Part shown: positions 16,868 through 25,341 of the stretch, in pieces
Position numbering within the stretch: position 1 is the stretch's first letter
Layout of the letters: every line of letters begins with the position of its first letter
Source: Ewingella americana
GTDB lineage: Bacteria; Pseudomonadota; Gammaproteobacteria; Enterobacterales; Enterobacteriaceae
Direction of reading: 5' to 3'
Length of the DNA: 64,000 nucleotides
Assembly (NCBI RefSeq): GCF_006438725.1
Contig: NZ_RCZD01000009.1
Coordinates: 186,001-250,000 of the forward strand
Position numbers and translations under genes: made by a program
Notes under the pieces: model-generated
What the model was told of the DNA's origin: nothing
Database searches by the model: none
Seen by the model: the letters and a program-made list of their open reading frames with translations, nothing else

Positions 16868-16897
16868 ATAAAAAACCGCAGCGTAAGCAACGGTTTT
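16868..16897 (-). terminator. Terminator after zwf-pgl
   Basis: On the minus strand ACCGTTGC / GCTGCGGT (one mismatch, one G-T pair) is followed by TTTTTT. It separates zwf-pgl transcription from eda. Confidence 0.65.
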
Positions 16898-16908
16898 AAA
16901 CTCTTCGG

Positions 16909-17604
16909 TCACGCTGTCCAGTAAACACTGACCGGCGTTTGCTGCTGGTTGAGTACGGCACGCACGGGCATTTCATTTACGTCGGTGCCTTTTTCCGCGC
17001 GCTCATACACTTCACGCTTCGCCTCGCCCATCAGATGCAAATAGATATTGCGGCTGTCGAGCAGTAACGGCAACGTCAGGGTGATCCTGTCTAGCGGTGC
17101 AGTCAGCGGCGTCATGCCCATACAGGTACGGTCTGAATCGAGCGCCAGCGCGGCGGATAGATTAGTGGCGCCGGGGAACAGTGATGCAGTGTGGCCATCA
17201 TCGCCCATGCCGAGGATCACCACGTCGATAGGGCGCGGTAAGGCCTTGAGGGCCTGTTCAGCTTCAGCCGCCCCTTCAAAAGGCGAAGTAGCCGCATTTT
17301 TCAGGCCAATAAACGTGGCCGACGCGGCCAGACCTTGCAAGAGATGATCACGCACCAGCTTTTCGTTGCTGGCACCGTTTTCCGGGCTGACCCAGCGCTC
17401 ATCGGCCAGCGTGATCACAACGTTACTCCAGTCAAGTTCCTGACGTGTCAGTTGTATGAACAGGTCAAGCGGTGTGCGACCGCCCGACACCACCAGACTG
17501 GCTTTGCCGTTTGCCGCAATACCCTGACGAAGGGCATCCGCAATCTTTCCGGCGAAGTTTTGGTTCAGCGCCATCGCGCCGGAAAATTCGACAAAATTGG
17601 CCAT
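16909..17604 (-). CDS. pgl: 6-phosphogluconolactonase, DevB/SOL type
   Basis: Hydrolyses 6-phosphogluconolactone to 6-phosphogluconate, the second step of the pentose phosphate pathway. The start at 17604 (MANFVEFSG) lies 10 bp after the zwf stop and gives 231 residues; an in-frame start 42 bp upstream would overlap zwf. Family motifs include VVSGGRTPLDLF, ITLADERWV, and VILGMGDDGHTASLFPG. This type is unrelated to the beta-propeller Pgl (YbhE) of E. coli. Tight coupling to zwf places both oxidative steps in one transcript. Confidence 0.95.
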   Translation of the reverse strand: MANFVEFSGAMALNQNFAGKIADALRQGIAANGKASLVVSGGRTPLDLFIQLTRQELDWSNVVITLADERWVSPENGASNEKLVRDHLLQGLAASATFIGLKNAATSPFEGAAEAEQALKALPRPIDVVILGMGDDGHTASLFPGATNLSAALALDSDRTCMGMTPLTAPLDRITLTLPLLLDSRNIYLHLMGEAKREVYERAEKGTDVNEMPVRAVLNQQQTPVSVYWTA

Positions 17605-17614
17605 CAGTTTCCCT

Positions 17615-19090
17615 TTACTCGAACTCATTCCAGGAGCGACCGTCACGGGTGATCATTGCCACGGAGGCGACAGGACCCCAGGTACCGGACTGGTAAGGCT
17701 TTGGTGCTTCACTTTCTGCAGCCCAGGCATTCATGATGGAGTCGACCCATTTCCAGGCTTCTTCCACTTCGTCGCGGCGAACAAACAGCGCCTGAATACC
17801 GCGCATGGTTTCCAGCAGCAGACGTTCGTAAGCATCAGCAATGTGCTGCTCGTTGAACGTTTCGGAGAAGCTCAGATCCAGCTTGGTGGTTTGCAAACGG
17901 TGTTTGTGTTCAAGACCCGGCACTTTATTCAGCACTTCGATCTCAATGCCCTCATCCGGTTGCAGGCGAATGGTCAGTTTGTTCTGCGGCAGTTGCTGGT
18001 AGGAATCACGGAACAGGTTCAGCGCCGGGTTTTTAAAATAGACCACGACTTCTGAACATTTGGATGGCAGACGTTTACCGGTACGCAGATAGAACGGCAC
18101 ACCGGCCCATTGCCAGTTATCGATATCCACGCGAATGGAAACGAAGGTTTCTGTACTGCTGGATTTGTTGGCACCCTCTTCTTCAAGGTAGCCCGGCACT
18201 TTTTTGCCCTGAACAAAACCGGCGGTGTACTGACCACGGACGGTGGTTTCGCGCACATTGGATTGGTCGATACGGCGCAGTGAACGCAGTACTTTTACTT
18301 TTTCATCACGGATGCGGTCAGTACTGAGATCGGCCGGTGGTGACATGGCAATCATGGTCAGAATTTGCAACAGGTGGTTTTGAATCATGTCGCGCATCTG
18401 GCCAGCTTTGTCGAAGTAACCCCAACGGCCTTCGATACCCACCTCCTCCGCCACGGTGATCTGCACGTGGTCGATGGTGCGGTTATCCCAGTTACTGGCG
18501 AACAAATTGTTGGCGAAACGCAGGGCCAGCAAGTTCAGAACGGTTTCTTTACCCAAATAGTGGTCAATACGATAAACCTGGGACTCAGAGAAGTACTCAG
18601 CAACCTGGTCGTTGATCACCTGAGAAGACTCAAGGGAGTTACCGAGCGGTTTTTCCATCACTACGCGTGACGGTTCTTTATTCAAACCGGCCTCACCAAG
18701 ACCACGGCAGATGGCACCGAAGGTGCTCGGCGGCATGGCAAAATAGTTGATGGTGGCGCGGTTTTGCTGGTCGAGCATTTTCCCCAGCACTTTGAAATGC
18801 TTGAGATCATTGACATCAAGGTTACAAAATTCGAGACGAGCGCTGAGTTTATCCCATAGCTCGGGTTCCATTTTTTCCTTCATGAAGGTGGTCAGCGCTT
18901 CTTTGACAATTTCGGTATATGCCGCTTTGTCCCACTCTGCACGGCCAACACCGATGATTTTGGTGTCAGGATGAATGTGGCCAGCCTTTTCTAACTGATA
19001 CAGGGAAGGCAACAGTTTACGGCGCGCAAGATCGCCCTTCGCACCGAAAATAACCAGGTCACAGGCCTGGGCTGTCTGGGTTACCGCCAT
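17615..19090 (-). CDS. zwf: Glucose-6-phosphate 1-dehydrogenase
   Basis: Oxidises glucose 6-phosphate to 6-phosphogluconolactone with NADP, the entry to the pentose phosphate and Entner-Doudoroff pathways. The 491 residues match E. coli Zwf. Visible are the nucleotide-binding GAKGDLARRKLLPSLY, the substrate and active-site stretch RIDHYLGKETVLNLL, and FYLRTGKRLP. AAGGAG precedes the ATG. A HexR-type site lies 35-49 bp upstream of the start. It is divergent from hexR. Confidence 0.98.
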   Translation of the reverse strand: MAVTQTAQACDLVIFGAKGDLARRKLLPSLYQLEKAGHIHPDTKIIGVGRAEWDKAAYTEIVKEALTTFMKEKMEPELWDKLSARLEFCNLDVNDLKHFKVLGKMLDQQNRATINYFAMPPSTFGAICRGLGEAGLNKEPSRVVMEKPLGNSLESSQVINDQVAEYFSESQVYRIDHYLGKETVLNLLALRFANNLFASNWDNRTIDHVQITVAEEVGIEGRWGYFDKAGQMRDMIQNHLLQILTMIAMSPPADLSTDRIRDEKVKVLRSLRRIDQSNVRETTVRGQYTAGFVQGKKVPGYLEEEGANKSSSTETFVSIRVDIDNWQWAGVPFYLRTGKRLPSKCSEVVVYFKNPALNLFRDSYQQLPQNKLTIRLQPDEGIEIEVLNKVPGLEHKHRLQTTKLDLSFSETFNEQHIADAYERLLLETMRGIQALFVRRDEVEEAWKWVDSIMNAWAAESEAPKPYQSGTWGPVASVAMITRDGRSWNEFE

Positions 19091-19124
19091 GATCTTCTCC
19101 TTAATGCAAGAGTGCAGGATATAT

Positions 19125-19139
19125 TGTAATTTTATTTCA
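19125..19139. promoter_or_regulatory. HexR operator, zwf side
   Basis: TGTAATTTTATTTCA matches the HexR consensus TGTAATTWWATTACA except at one base. It lies 35-49 bp upstream of the zwf start. HexR is known to repress zwf and other central carbon genes and to be released by KDPG. Confidence 0.65.
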
Positions 19140-19258
19140 GCAACAATGTACTCTGATTGGTTAGCGCCCGTAAACCTCGATCTAAAACGTTAATAGATGA
19201 ATAAAAACCACATATTTTGTCATAGATGTTAAATCGGTCAGAAAAAAGCGCTGAGTTA

Positions 19259-19273
19259 TGTAATTTTATGACA
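19259..19273. promoter_or_regulatory. HexR operator, hexR side
   Basis: TGTAATTTTATGACA matches the same consensus with one mismatch and lies about 180 bp upstream of hexR. With the zwf-side site this gives two operators in the divergent region, consistent with joint control and autoregulation. Confidence 0.6.
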
Positions 19274-19449
19274 AATATGACGGAGATTTACCATACTGAA
19301 ATGGAGATCCCGGTCATACTCTGAGGATAAAAGCTTAAAATTCACCATATTGCTTATGCCAACCCAATCAGGCTCGTAGTATATTTTCACCAAACCGACA
19401 TGATTTCCTCTTTTCATAGAAATCGTTGAAACCTATGAGTGGCACGCTA

Positions 19450-20319
19450 ATGAATACATTAGAAAAAATCCAAAGCCATCTGGACATTCTGAGCAAGTCT
19501 GAAAGAAAAGTTGCCGAGGCCATTCTTGCCTCGCCCCAGACTGCCATCCATTGCAGCATTGCCACCCTGGCCCGCATGGCCGATGTCAGTGAACCCACTG
19601 TAAACCGTTTTTGCCGTCGCCTCGACACCAAAGGCTTTCCTGATTTTAAATTACACCTGGCCCAGAGTCTGGCCAATGGCACGCCGTATGTGAACCGTAA
19701 CGTGGATGAAGGCGATGGTGCTGACGCCTATACCAGCAAGATTTTTGAATCCACCATGGCGACGCTGGATCAGGTGAAAAACACCCTGGACATCAGCGCG
19801 ATTAACCGCGCGGTGGACCTGTTGACGCAGGCGAAAAAAATCTCCTTCTTCGGTCTCGGTGCCTCGGCTGCTGTCGCGCATGACGCCATGAACAAGTTTT
19901 TCCGCTTCAATATTCCGGTGGTCTACTTTGATGACATCGTCATGCAACGAATGAGCTGTATGAACTGTACCGAAGGCGATGTGGTGGTGCTGATTTCCCA
20001 CACCGGACGCACCAAAAGTCTGGTGGAACTGGCACAGCTTGCGCGCGAAAATGACGCCACGGTGATCGCCATTACGTCGCAAAACACCCCGCTCGCCCAT
20101 GAGGCAACGCTGGCGCTGCTGCTTGACGTTCCCGAAGACACCGACGTGTACATGCCAATGGTCTCACGCATCGCCCAACTGACGCTGATAGACGTGCTGG
20201 CGACCGGTTTTACATTGCGTCGCGGAGCAAAATTCAGAGATAACCTGAAGCGTGTCAAAGACGCGTTGAAAGAATCGCGCTTTGATAAAGGCGCACCCGT
20301 TCCCAATGTTTTCGACTAA
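19450..20319 (+). CDS. hexR: HexR transcriptional regulator (RpiR family)
   Basis: KDPG-responsive regulator of glycolytic, pentose-phosphate and Entner-Doudoroff genes. The start at 19450 ([21 protein letters not shown]) is chosen by alignment with E. coli HexR, giving 289 residues. The N-terminal helix-turn-helix (about 1-75) contains [16 protein letters not shown]. The C-terminal SIS sugar-phosphate domain (about 125-255) contains [16 protein letters not shown] and [18 protein letters not shown]. It is divergent from zwf and upstream of pykA. Confidence 0.96.
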   Translation: MNTLEKIQSHLDILSKSERKVAEAILASPQTAIHCSIATLARMADVSEPTVNRFCRRLDTKGFPDFKLHLAQSLANGTPYVNRNVDEGDGADAYTSKIFESTMATLDQVKNTLDISAINRAVDLLTQAKKISFFGLGASAAVAHDAMNKFFRFNIPVVYFDDIVMQRMSCMNCTEGDVVVLISHTGRTKSLVELAQLARENDATVIAITSQNTPLAHEATLALLLDVPEDTDVYMPMVSRIAQLTLIDVLATGFTLRRGAKFRDNLKRVKDALKESRFDKGAPVPNVFD

Positions 20320-20392
20320 GCGTAGTCTGAATGATAAAGAAGTTCTCGCAGTTTTTTGCAACACACTTGTTCACCAGTCAACGGAGTACTAC

Positions 20393-21835
20393 ATGTCCAG
20401 AAGGCTCAGAAGAACCAAAATTGTTTGTACCCTCGGTCCTGCCACGGATCGTGACAATAATCTGGAAAAGATCATTGCTGCCGGCGCCAACGTCGTTCGC
20501 ATGAATTTTTCCCACGGTACCGCTGAAGACCACATCATTCGCGCCAATAAAGTGCGTGAAATCGCGGCACGTCTTGGCCGCCACGTGGCGATCCTCGGTG
20601 ACCTCCAGGGACCAAAAATTCGTGTTTCCACCTTTAAAGAAGGCAAAGTCTTCCTCAATATTGGTGATAAATTCCTGCTCGATGCCAACATGGGCAAAGG
20701 CGAAGGCGACAAAGAAAAAGTCGGTATCGACTATAAAGGTTTGCCTGCTGACGTGGTCCCCGGCGATATCCTGCTGCTCGATGATGGACGTGTACAACTG
20801 AAAGTGCTCGAAGTTCAGGGCATGAAAGTGTTCACCGAAGTGACCGTGGGCGGCCCTCTGTCCAATAATAAGGGGATCAACAAGCTCGGCGGCGGTCTGT
20901 CTGCCGAAGCGCTGACCGAAAAAGACAAGTCAGATATCATCACTGCGGCCAAAATTGGCGTCGATTATCTGGCTGTCTCTTTCCCGCGTACGGGTGAAGA
21001 TTTGAACTACGCACGCCGTCTGGCACGTGATGCTGGCTGTAATGCGCAAATCGTCTCTAAAGTCGAACGCGCCGAAGCGGTTGCTTCTGACGAAGCCATG
21101 GATGACATCATTCTGGCTTCTGACGTGGTGATGGTAGCCCGTGGTGACTTGGGCGTTGAAATTGGTGACCCTGAACTGGTCGGCATCCAGAAGAAATTGA
21201 TCCGCCGCGCCCGTAAGCTTAACCGTGCAGTTATCACGGCGACGCAGATGATGGAGTCAATGATCACCAACCCAATGCCAACACGTGCAGAAGTGATGGA
21301 CGTCGCTAACGCCGTGCTCGACGGCACAGACGCCGTGATGTTGTCGGCAGAAACAGCGGCAGGCCAGTATCCGGCTGAAACCGTAGCTGCCATGGCACGT
21401 GTTTGTTTGGGTGCTGAGAAAATCCCAAGCATTAATGTGTCAAAACACCGCCTGGACGTGGAATTCGACAACATCGAAGAAGCCATTGCAATGTCTTCCA
21501 TGTATGCCGCCAACCACCTGAAAGGGGTCACCGCGATCATCGCTATGACCGAATCTGGCCGTACCGCCCTGATGATGTCTCGCATAAGCTCAGGCTTGCC
21601 AATTTTCGCCATGTCCCGTCACGAAAATACGCTTAACCTCACCGCAATCTACCGTGGCGTGACGCCGGTGTTCTTTGACAGTCACAGTGACGGCGTAGCT
21701 GCCGCCCACGATGCTATCGAACTGCTGCGCGACAAAGGTTACCTGCTCTCCGGTGATCTGGTTATCGTAACGCAGGGTGATGTCATGAGTACCATCGGCA
21801 CCACCAATACCAGCCGCGTATTACGGGTTGATTAA
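20393..21835 (+). CDS. pykA: Pyruvate kinase II
   Basis: Converts phosphoenolpyruvate and ADP to pyruvate and ATP; the PykA isoform is the AMP-activated type. The start at 20393 ([19 protein letters not shown]), preceded by ACGGAG, gives 480 residues as in E. coli PykA; the longer open frame reaching back into hexR is not the gene. Visible are [45 protein letters not shown] and the active-site region [11 protein letters not shown]. It lies about 75 bp after hexR. Confidence 0.98.
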   Translation: MSRRLRRTKIVCTLGPATDRDNNLEKIIAAGANVVRMNFSHGTAEDHIIRANKVREIAARLGRHVAILGDLQGPKIRVSTFKEGKVFLNIGDKFLLDANMGKGEGDKEKVGIDYKGLPADVVPGDILLLDDGRVQLKVLEVQGMKVFTEVTVGGPLSNNKGINKLGGGLSAEALTEKDKSDIITAAKIGVDYLAVSFPRTGEDLNYARRLARDAGCNAQIVSKVERAEAVASDEAMDDIILASDVVMVARGDLGVEIGDPELVGIQKKLIRRARKLNRAVITATQMMESMITNPMPTRAEVMDVANAVLDGTDAVMLSAETAAGQYPAETVAAMARVCLGAEKIPSINVSKHRLDVEFDNIEEAIAMSSMYAANHLKGVTAIIAMTESGRTALMMSRISSGLPIFAMSRHENTLNLTAIYRGVTPVFFDSHSDGVAAAHDAIELLRDKGYLLSGDLVIVTQGDVMSTIGTTNTSRVLRVD

Positions 21836-21895
21836 TCCGATGCCCATATAAAGTGGATGGGTTAATTCGTTTTTAGTCTATTTACAGCATGATTA

Positions 21896-21922
21896 AGCCA
21901 GTTCATTTGAACTGGCTTTTTT
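21896..21922 (+). terminator. pykA terminator
   Basis: AGCCAGTTCA / TGAACTGGCT is a 10-bp perfect stem with a 2-nt loop, followed by TTTTTT. It isolates pykA from the siderophore locus downstream. Confidence 0.92.
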
Positions 21923-22155
21923 ATTTTCTTTTTTAAGCCTCATTTATTTTCTCCTCAGCCATTTATTTCAACATCGACAATAAATAAGACGCCAATCTCA
22001 TTGGGTAGTGTTCATAACAATATCAATTGTCTTATTTTAAATAAGGGTAAATATTCCAAATTGGCTTTATTTCAGCCTCGCCAGCCCCCTGTTTGGAATA
22101 ATAAATACGGAGTAATCCGATGGGGTTTATGTATGCAGCCACAATGCTCTCAAAT

Positions 22156-22177
22156 TTATGTGATACACATCACATAA
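22156..22177. promoter_or_regulatory. CRP site upstream of the dfo locus
   Basis: The core TGTGATACACATCACA has both half-sites (TGTGA, N6, TCACA) intact, flanked by TTA and TAA. Its centre lies about 90 bp upstream of the start inferred from the TATAAT box, near the -92 spacing used by class I CRP promoters. No other gene nearby would use it. Confidence 0.7.
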
Positions 22178-22221
22178 AAACATTAACTTTACTTCTTTCC
22201 GGCGAATGATCATTACTGACA

Positions 22222-22260
22222 TTGAATGATAATGATTTGCATTTATAATGACTCTCATTG
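22222..22260 (+). promoter_or_regulatory. Promoter and Fur box of the dfo operon
   Basis: TTGAAT (22222-22227) and TATAAT (22244-22249), 16 bp apart, form a good sigma-70 promoter. The -35/-10 interval is covered by GATAATGATTTGCATTTAT (22228-22246), with the first nine bases identical to the Fur consensus and 13 of 19 overall. A further ATAATGACTCTCATT follows. Iron-bound Fur would block the promoter. Confidence 0.8.
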
Positions 22261-22355
22261 GTTAAACACCTGCTAATTTCCGCGCAAAGGAATTTACACA
22301 AAACTAACGTCTGCTAATTTTATTTAATAAAGCATTTAAAAATTCATATTGCATC

Positions 22356-22378
22356 CAGGCAGGGAGCTCCCCTGCCTG
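22356..22378 (+). promoter_or_regulatory. Leader hairpin upstream of dfoJ
   Basis: A perfect 9-bp stem CAGGCAGGG / CCCTGCCTG with loop AGCTC sits about 100 nt into the inferred leader of about 200 nt, some 90 nt before the dfoJ start. No T run follows, so it is not a simple attenuator. Its role is unknown. Confidence 0.45.
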
Positions 22379-22469
22379 ATGATAAATCAGCCTCACTTAA
22401 CTCTCTCGACAATGGCCGGCGGCCTCCCCATGCCACGTAAAGCCAAAAAGGGACAAGACAGGAATCAGC

Positions 22470-24014
22470 ATGAGCCAAATAAATTATTCTGCAACGGTGC
22501 CTTCATCGTCGTTAATACATCACAATCAGGATTTTATTTTCAATCAAAATAGTACTGAAGAGTGGCAGGCACAGATTGAAAATGGCCTTGAAATAATCAA
22601 AGGCCATATTAACAGCAAGGAGAAACCTTTTTCTGGTGTTACACCTTCAGAATTAGCCGAACAATTTCGCCATATCGATCTCACTCAACCTTTACCCGGT
22701 ACGAGGCTGGCACTTGAGGAGCTGGACGATTTATATCTGCAACACGCGGTCTATTTCCATCACCCAAAATACCTTGCGCATCTTAATTGCCCCACCGTGC
22801 TTCCTGCCCAACTGGCAGAGCTGTTTATCAGCGCGATTAACTCTTCCGTTGATACCTGGGACCAAAGTGCAGGCGGCACGCTGATCGAACAGAAGGTGAT
22901 CGACTGGACGCTGGCACGTATTCAGTTCGGGTCGCAATCTGACGGCATTTTCACCAGCGGCGGCACGCAGTCAAACCTGATGGCCATGCTGCTGGCACGT
23001 GACGCTTACTGCAAACGTACCTTGCCTGAGCACAGCATCAAATATCAGGGCCTGCCACAGGAAGCCAACCGCTGGCGTATTTTCAGCTCGCAGGTTAGCC
23101 ATTTCAGCATTCAAAAATCAGCTGCCCTGCTCGGCCTCGGCTATGACGCCGTGGTGCCCGTCGCTTGTGACAGCGCATTTCGTATGGACATCAACGCACT
23201 GAAACAAGAGATCGCCCGCTGCCACGCCGAAGGGCTGATCCCCATTGCTATCGTCGCCACCGCAGGTACCACAGATTTCGGCAGCATCGATCCTCTGAAC
23301 GGCATCGCAGAGATATGCCGCCATGAACATATCTGGATGCATGTAGACGCCGCCTACGGCTGTGGCCTGCTGGTATCCCCTCTGCACCGCCAGCGCATCG
23401 ACGGTATTCAACTGGCCGATTCTGTGACAGTCGATTACCACAAATCCTTCTTCCAGTCCGTCAGTTGCAGCGCCTTCCTGCTCAATGATCAGAAACATTT
23501 TGAGCACGTCACCTGCTACGCCGATTACCTCAACCCGTTAAGCGCAAAACTGGAAGGCACGCCGAATCTGGTGAATAAAAGCATTCAAACCACCCGCCGT
23601 TTTGACGCGCTGAAAATGTGGCTGACGCTGCGCATCATGGGGCAGCAGGCTCTGGGTGAATCCTTCGATACCCTGCTGGCACTGACGACCAACGCCCATC
23701 AGCAACTGATTAACCATCCCAATATTGAGGCCCTGCACCAGCCTGAACTGAGCACACTGGTGTTCCGCTTCCTCCCCCGTCAGTCACTGTCCGATGAGCA
23801 GATTGACGCCGTGAATGCCGACATTCGTAAAGCCATCTTCCGCGCCGGTAGCGCAGTGATCGCGGGGACCAAAGTGAATAAACGCCAGTATCTGAAATTC
23901 ACCCTGCTCAACCCGATGACCACGCAGGAAGACATCGCTGACGTCATCAGCCTGATTGTGCATTACGGCAAAGAATTAACCCGTGCTGCACTGAACGCAG
24001 AACAAGGTCAATAA
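22470..24014 (+). CDS. dfoJ: PLP-dependent lysine decarboxylase of desferrioxamine synthesis (DfoJ-like)
   Basis: Group II PLP decarboxylase, inferred to convert lysine to cadaverine, the first step of desferrioxamine synthesis. The 514 residues include FTSGGTQSNLMAMLLARD (phosphate-binding region), AIVATAGTTDFGSIDP, the cofactor-aspartate region MHVDAAYGCGLL, and the PLP lysine in VDYHKSFFQSVSC. The family also includes diaminobutyrate decarboxylases; the assignment to lysine rests on the downstream gene order, which is that of dfoJAC in Erwinia and Pantoea. GGAAT precedes the ATG. dfoA follows after 12 bp. Confidence 0.88.
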   Translation: MSQINYSATVPSSSLIHHNQDFIFNQNSTEEWQAQIENGLEIIKGHINSKEKPFSGVTPSELAEQFRHIDLTQPLPGTRLALEELDDLYLQHAVYFHHPKYLAHLNCPTVLPAQLAELFISAINSSVDTWDQSAGGTLIEQKVIDWTLARIQFGSQSDGIFTSGGTQSNLMAMLLARDAYCKRTLPEHSIKYQGLPQEANRWRIFSSQVSHFSIQKSAALLGLGYDAVVPVACDSAFRMDINALKQEIARCHAEGLIPIAIVATAGTTDFGSIDPLNGIAEICRHEHIWMHVDAAYGCGLLVSPLHRQRIDGIQLADSVTVDYHKSFFQSVSCSAFLLNDQKHFEHVTCYADYLNPLSAKLEGTPNLVNKSIQTTRRFDALKMWLTLRIMGQQALGESFDTLLALTTNAHQQLINHPNIEALHQPELSTLVFRFLPRQSLSDEQIDAVNADIRKAIFRAGSAVIAGTKVNKRQYLKFTLLNPMTTQEDIADVISLIVHYGKELTRAALNAEQGQ

Positions 24015-24026
24015 CAGGAATTCACC

Positions 24027-25331
24027 ATGCCAAATCTTAACAGCAGTCACAAAACCTATGATTTTATCGCCATCGGCATTGGTCCGTTTAACCTCGGGCT
24101 GGCCTGCCTGACCGAGCCGGTGAAAGGGCTGGACGGTCTGTTCCTCGACCAAAATGAGGGCTTCGACTGGCACACCGGCATGATGCTGGAAAGTGCCATG
24201 TTGCAAACGCCTTTTATGGCCGATCTGGTGACGCTGGCGGACCCCACCAGCCATTTCAGTTTTCTCAATTACCTCAAGCAGAAAGGGAAAATCTACTCGT
24301 TCTACATCCGTGAGAACTTCTTCATGATGCGTAAAGAGTTTAACCAGTATTGCCAGTGGGCCTGCCAGCAACTAACCAACCTGCAATTCTCTACCCGGGT
24401 GGAGCTGGTGACCTGGAGCGACGAGGCGCAGTGCTATCTGGTACAGGCGCGGTCAACCAAAGACGGCGAAATGTTGCACTATCGCGCCAGAAAACTGGTG
24501 CTCGGTACGGGCCCTTCGCCATGGTTACCCGCCTGCGCCCGCGACGTCGGCCGCCATATTCATCACTCAAGTACCTATCTGCCCAACAAAGAGCAGGTAC
24601 AGCAATCCAAATCCGTCACCGTGGTGGGCAGCGGCCAGAGCGCAGCTGAAATCTTCTATGACCTGCTTTCAGATATTGAAAAGCATGACTACCAGTTGAC
24701 CTGGGTCACCCGCGCACCGCGCTTTTACCCGCTGGAGTACAGCAAACTGACGCTGGAAATGACCTCGCCGGAGTACATCGACTATTTCCATGAGCTGCCG
24801 ATGAGCAAACGCGACCAGCTAAACCGCGAGCAGAAAGGCCTCTACAAAGGCATCAACATCAGTTTAATCAATGATATCTATGATCTGATGTACACCAAAC
24901 GTCTCGACGGCCCACTGAACGTCAACCTGTATACCCATTCCGAACTGACCGGAATGGGTCGCAGCCACAGCGGTGAACTGGAGATGACCTTCCTGCAGCA
25001 GGAACAACAGCAGCAATATAGCCACACCACCGGCTCGGTGATCCTGGCCACCGGCTACGGCTATCAACCGCCGCAGTGTATCGAAGGGATCCACTCGCGA
25101 ATTCAATGGGACGACGCCGGTCGCTACGCGGTTAACCGCAACTACAGCATCGATGCCGATAACCAAATCTTCGTGCAGAACGCCGAACTCCATACTCATG
25201 GCTTCGTCACGCCCGATCTTGGTATGGCTTGTTATCGCAACAGCAGCATTATCCGCGCCATGCTGGGTGAAGACGTCTACCCGATTGAACAGGCTATTGC
25301 CTTCCAGACCTTCTGCGCCCGCGGACTTTAA
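24027..25331 (+). CDS. dfoA: Cadaverine/lysine N-monooxygenase (DfoA-like)
   Basis: FAD- and NADPH-dependent N-hydroxylating monooxygenase of the IucD/AlcA/DesB family. In this pathway it hydroxylates cadaverine. The 434 residues carry the FAD motif FIAIGIGPFNLGLACL near the N-terminus, the family sequence FDWHTGMMLESAMLQTPF, the NADPH motif VTVVGSGQSAAEIFYDLL (about 190-207) and the C-terminal ATGYGY. It is translationally close to dfoJ (12 bp) and dfoC (10 bp), with AAGGAG before dfoC, so the three form one operon. Confidence 0.93.
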   Translation: MPNLNSSHKTYDFIAIGIGPFNLGLACLTEPVKGLDGLFLDQNEGFDWHTGMMLESAMLQTPFMADLVTLADPTSHFSFLNYLKQKGKIYSFYIRENFFMMRKEFNQYCQWACQQLTNLQFSTRVELVTWSDEAQCYLVQARSTKDGEMLHYRARKLVLGTGPSPWLPACARDVGRHIHHSSTYLPNKEQVQQSKSVTVVGSGQSAAEIFYDLLSDIEKHDYQLTWVTRAPRFYPLEYSKLTLEMTSPEYIDYFHELPMSKRDQLNREQKGLYKGINISLINDIYDLMYTKRLDGPLNVNLYTHSELTGMGRSHSGELEMTFLQQEQQQQYSHTTGSVILATGYGYQPPQCIEGIHSRIQWDDAGRYAVNRNYSIDADNQIFVQNAELHTHGFVTPDLGMACYRNSSIIRAMLGEDVYPIEQAIAFQTFCARGL

Positions 25332-25341
25332 GGAGCCAACA

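Noticed and set aside
20282..20392. An N-terminal extension of pykA overlapping hexR
   Set aside because: The open frame exists, but PykA's conserved N-terminus and a ribosome-binding site place the start at 20393.
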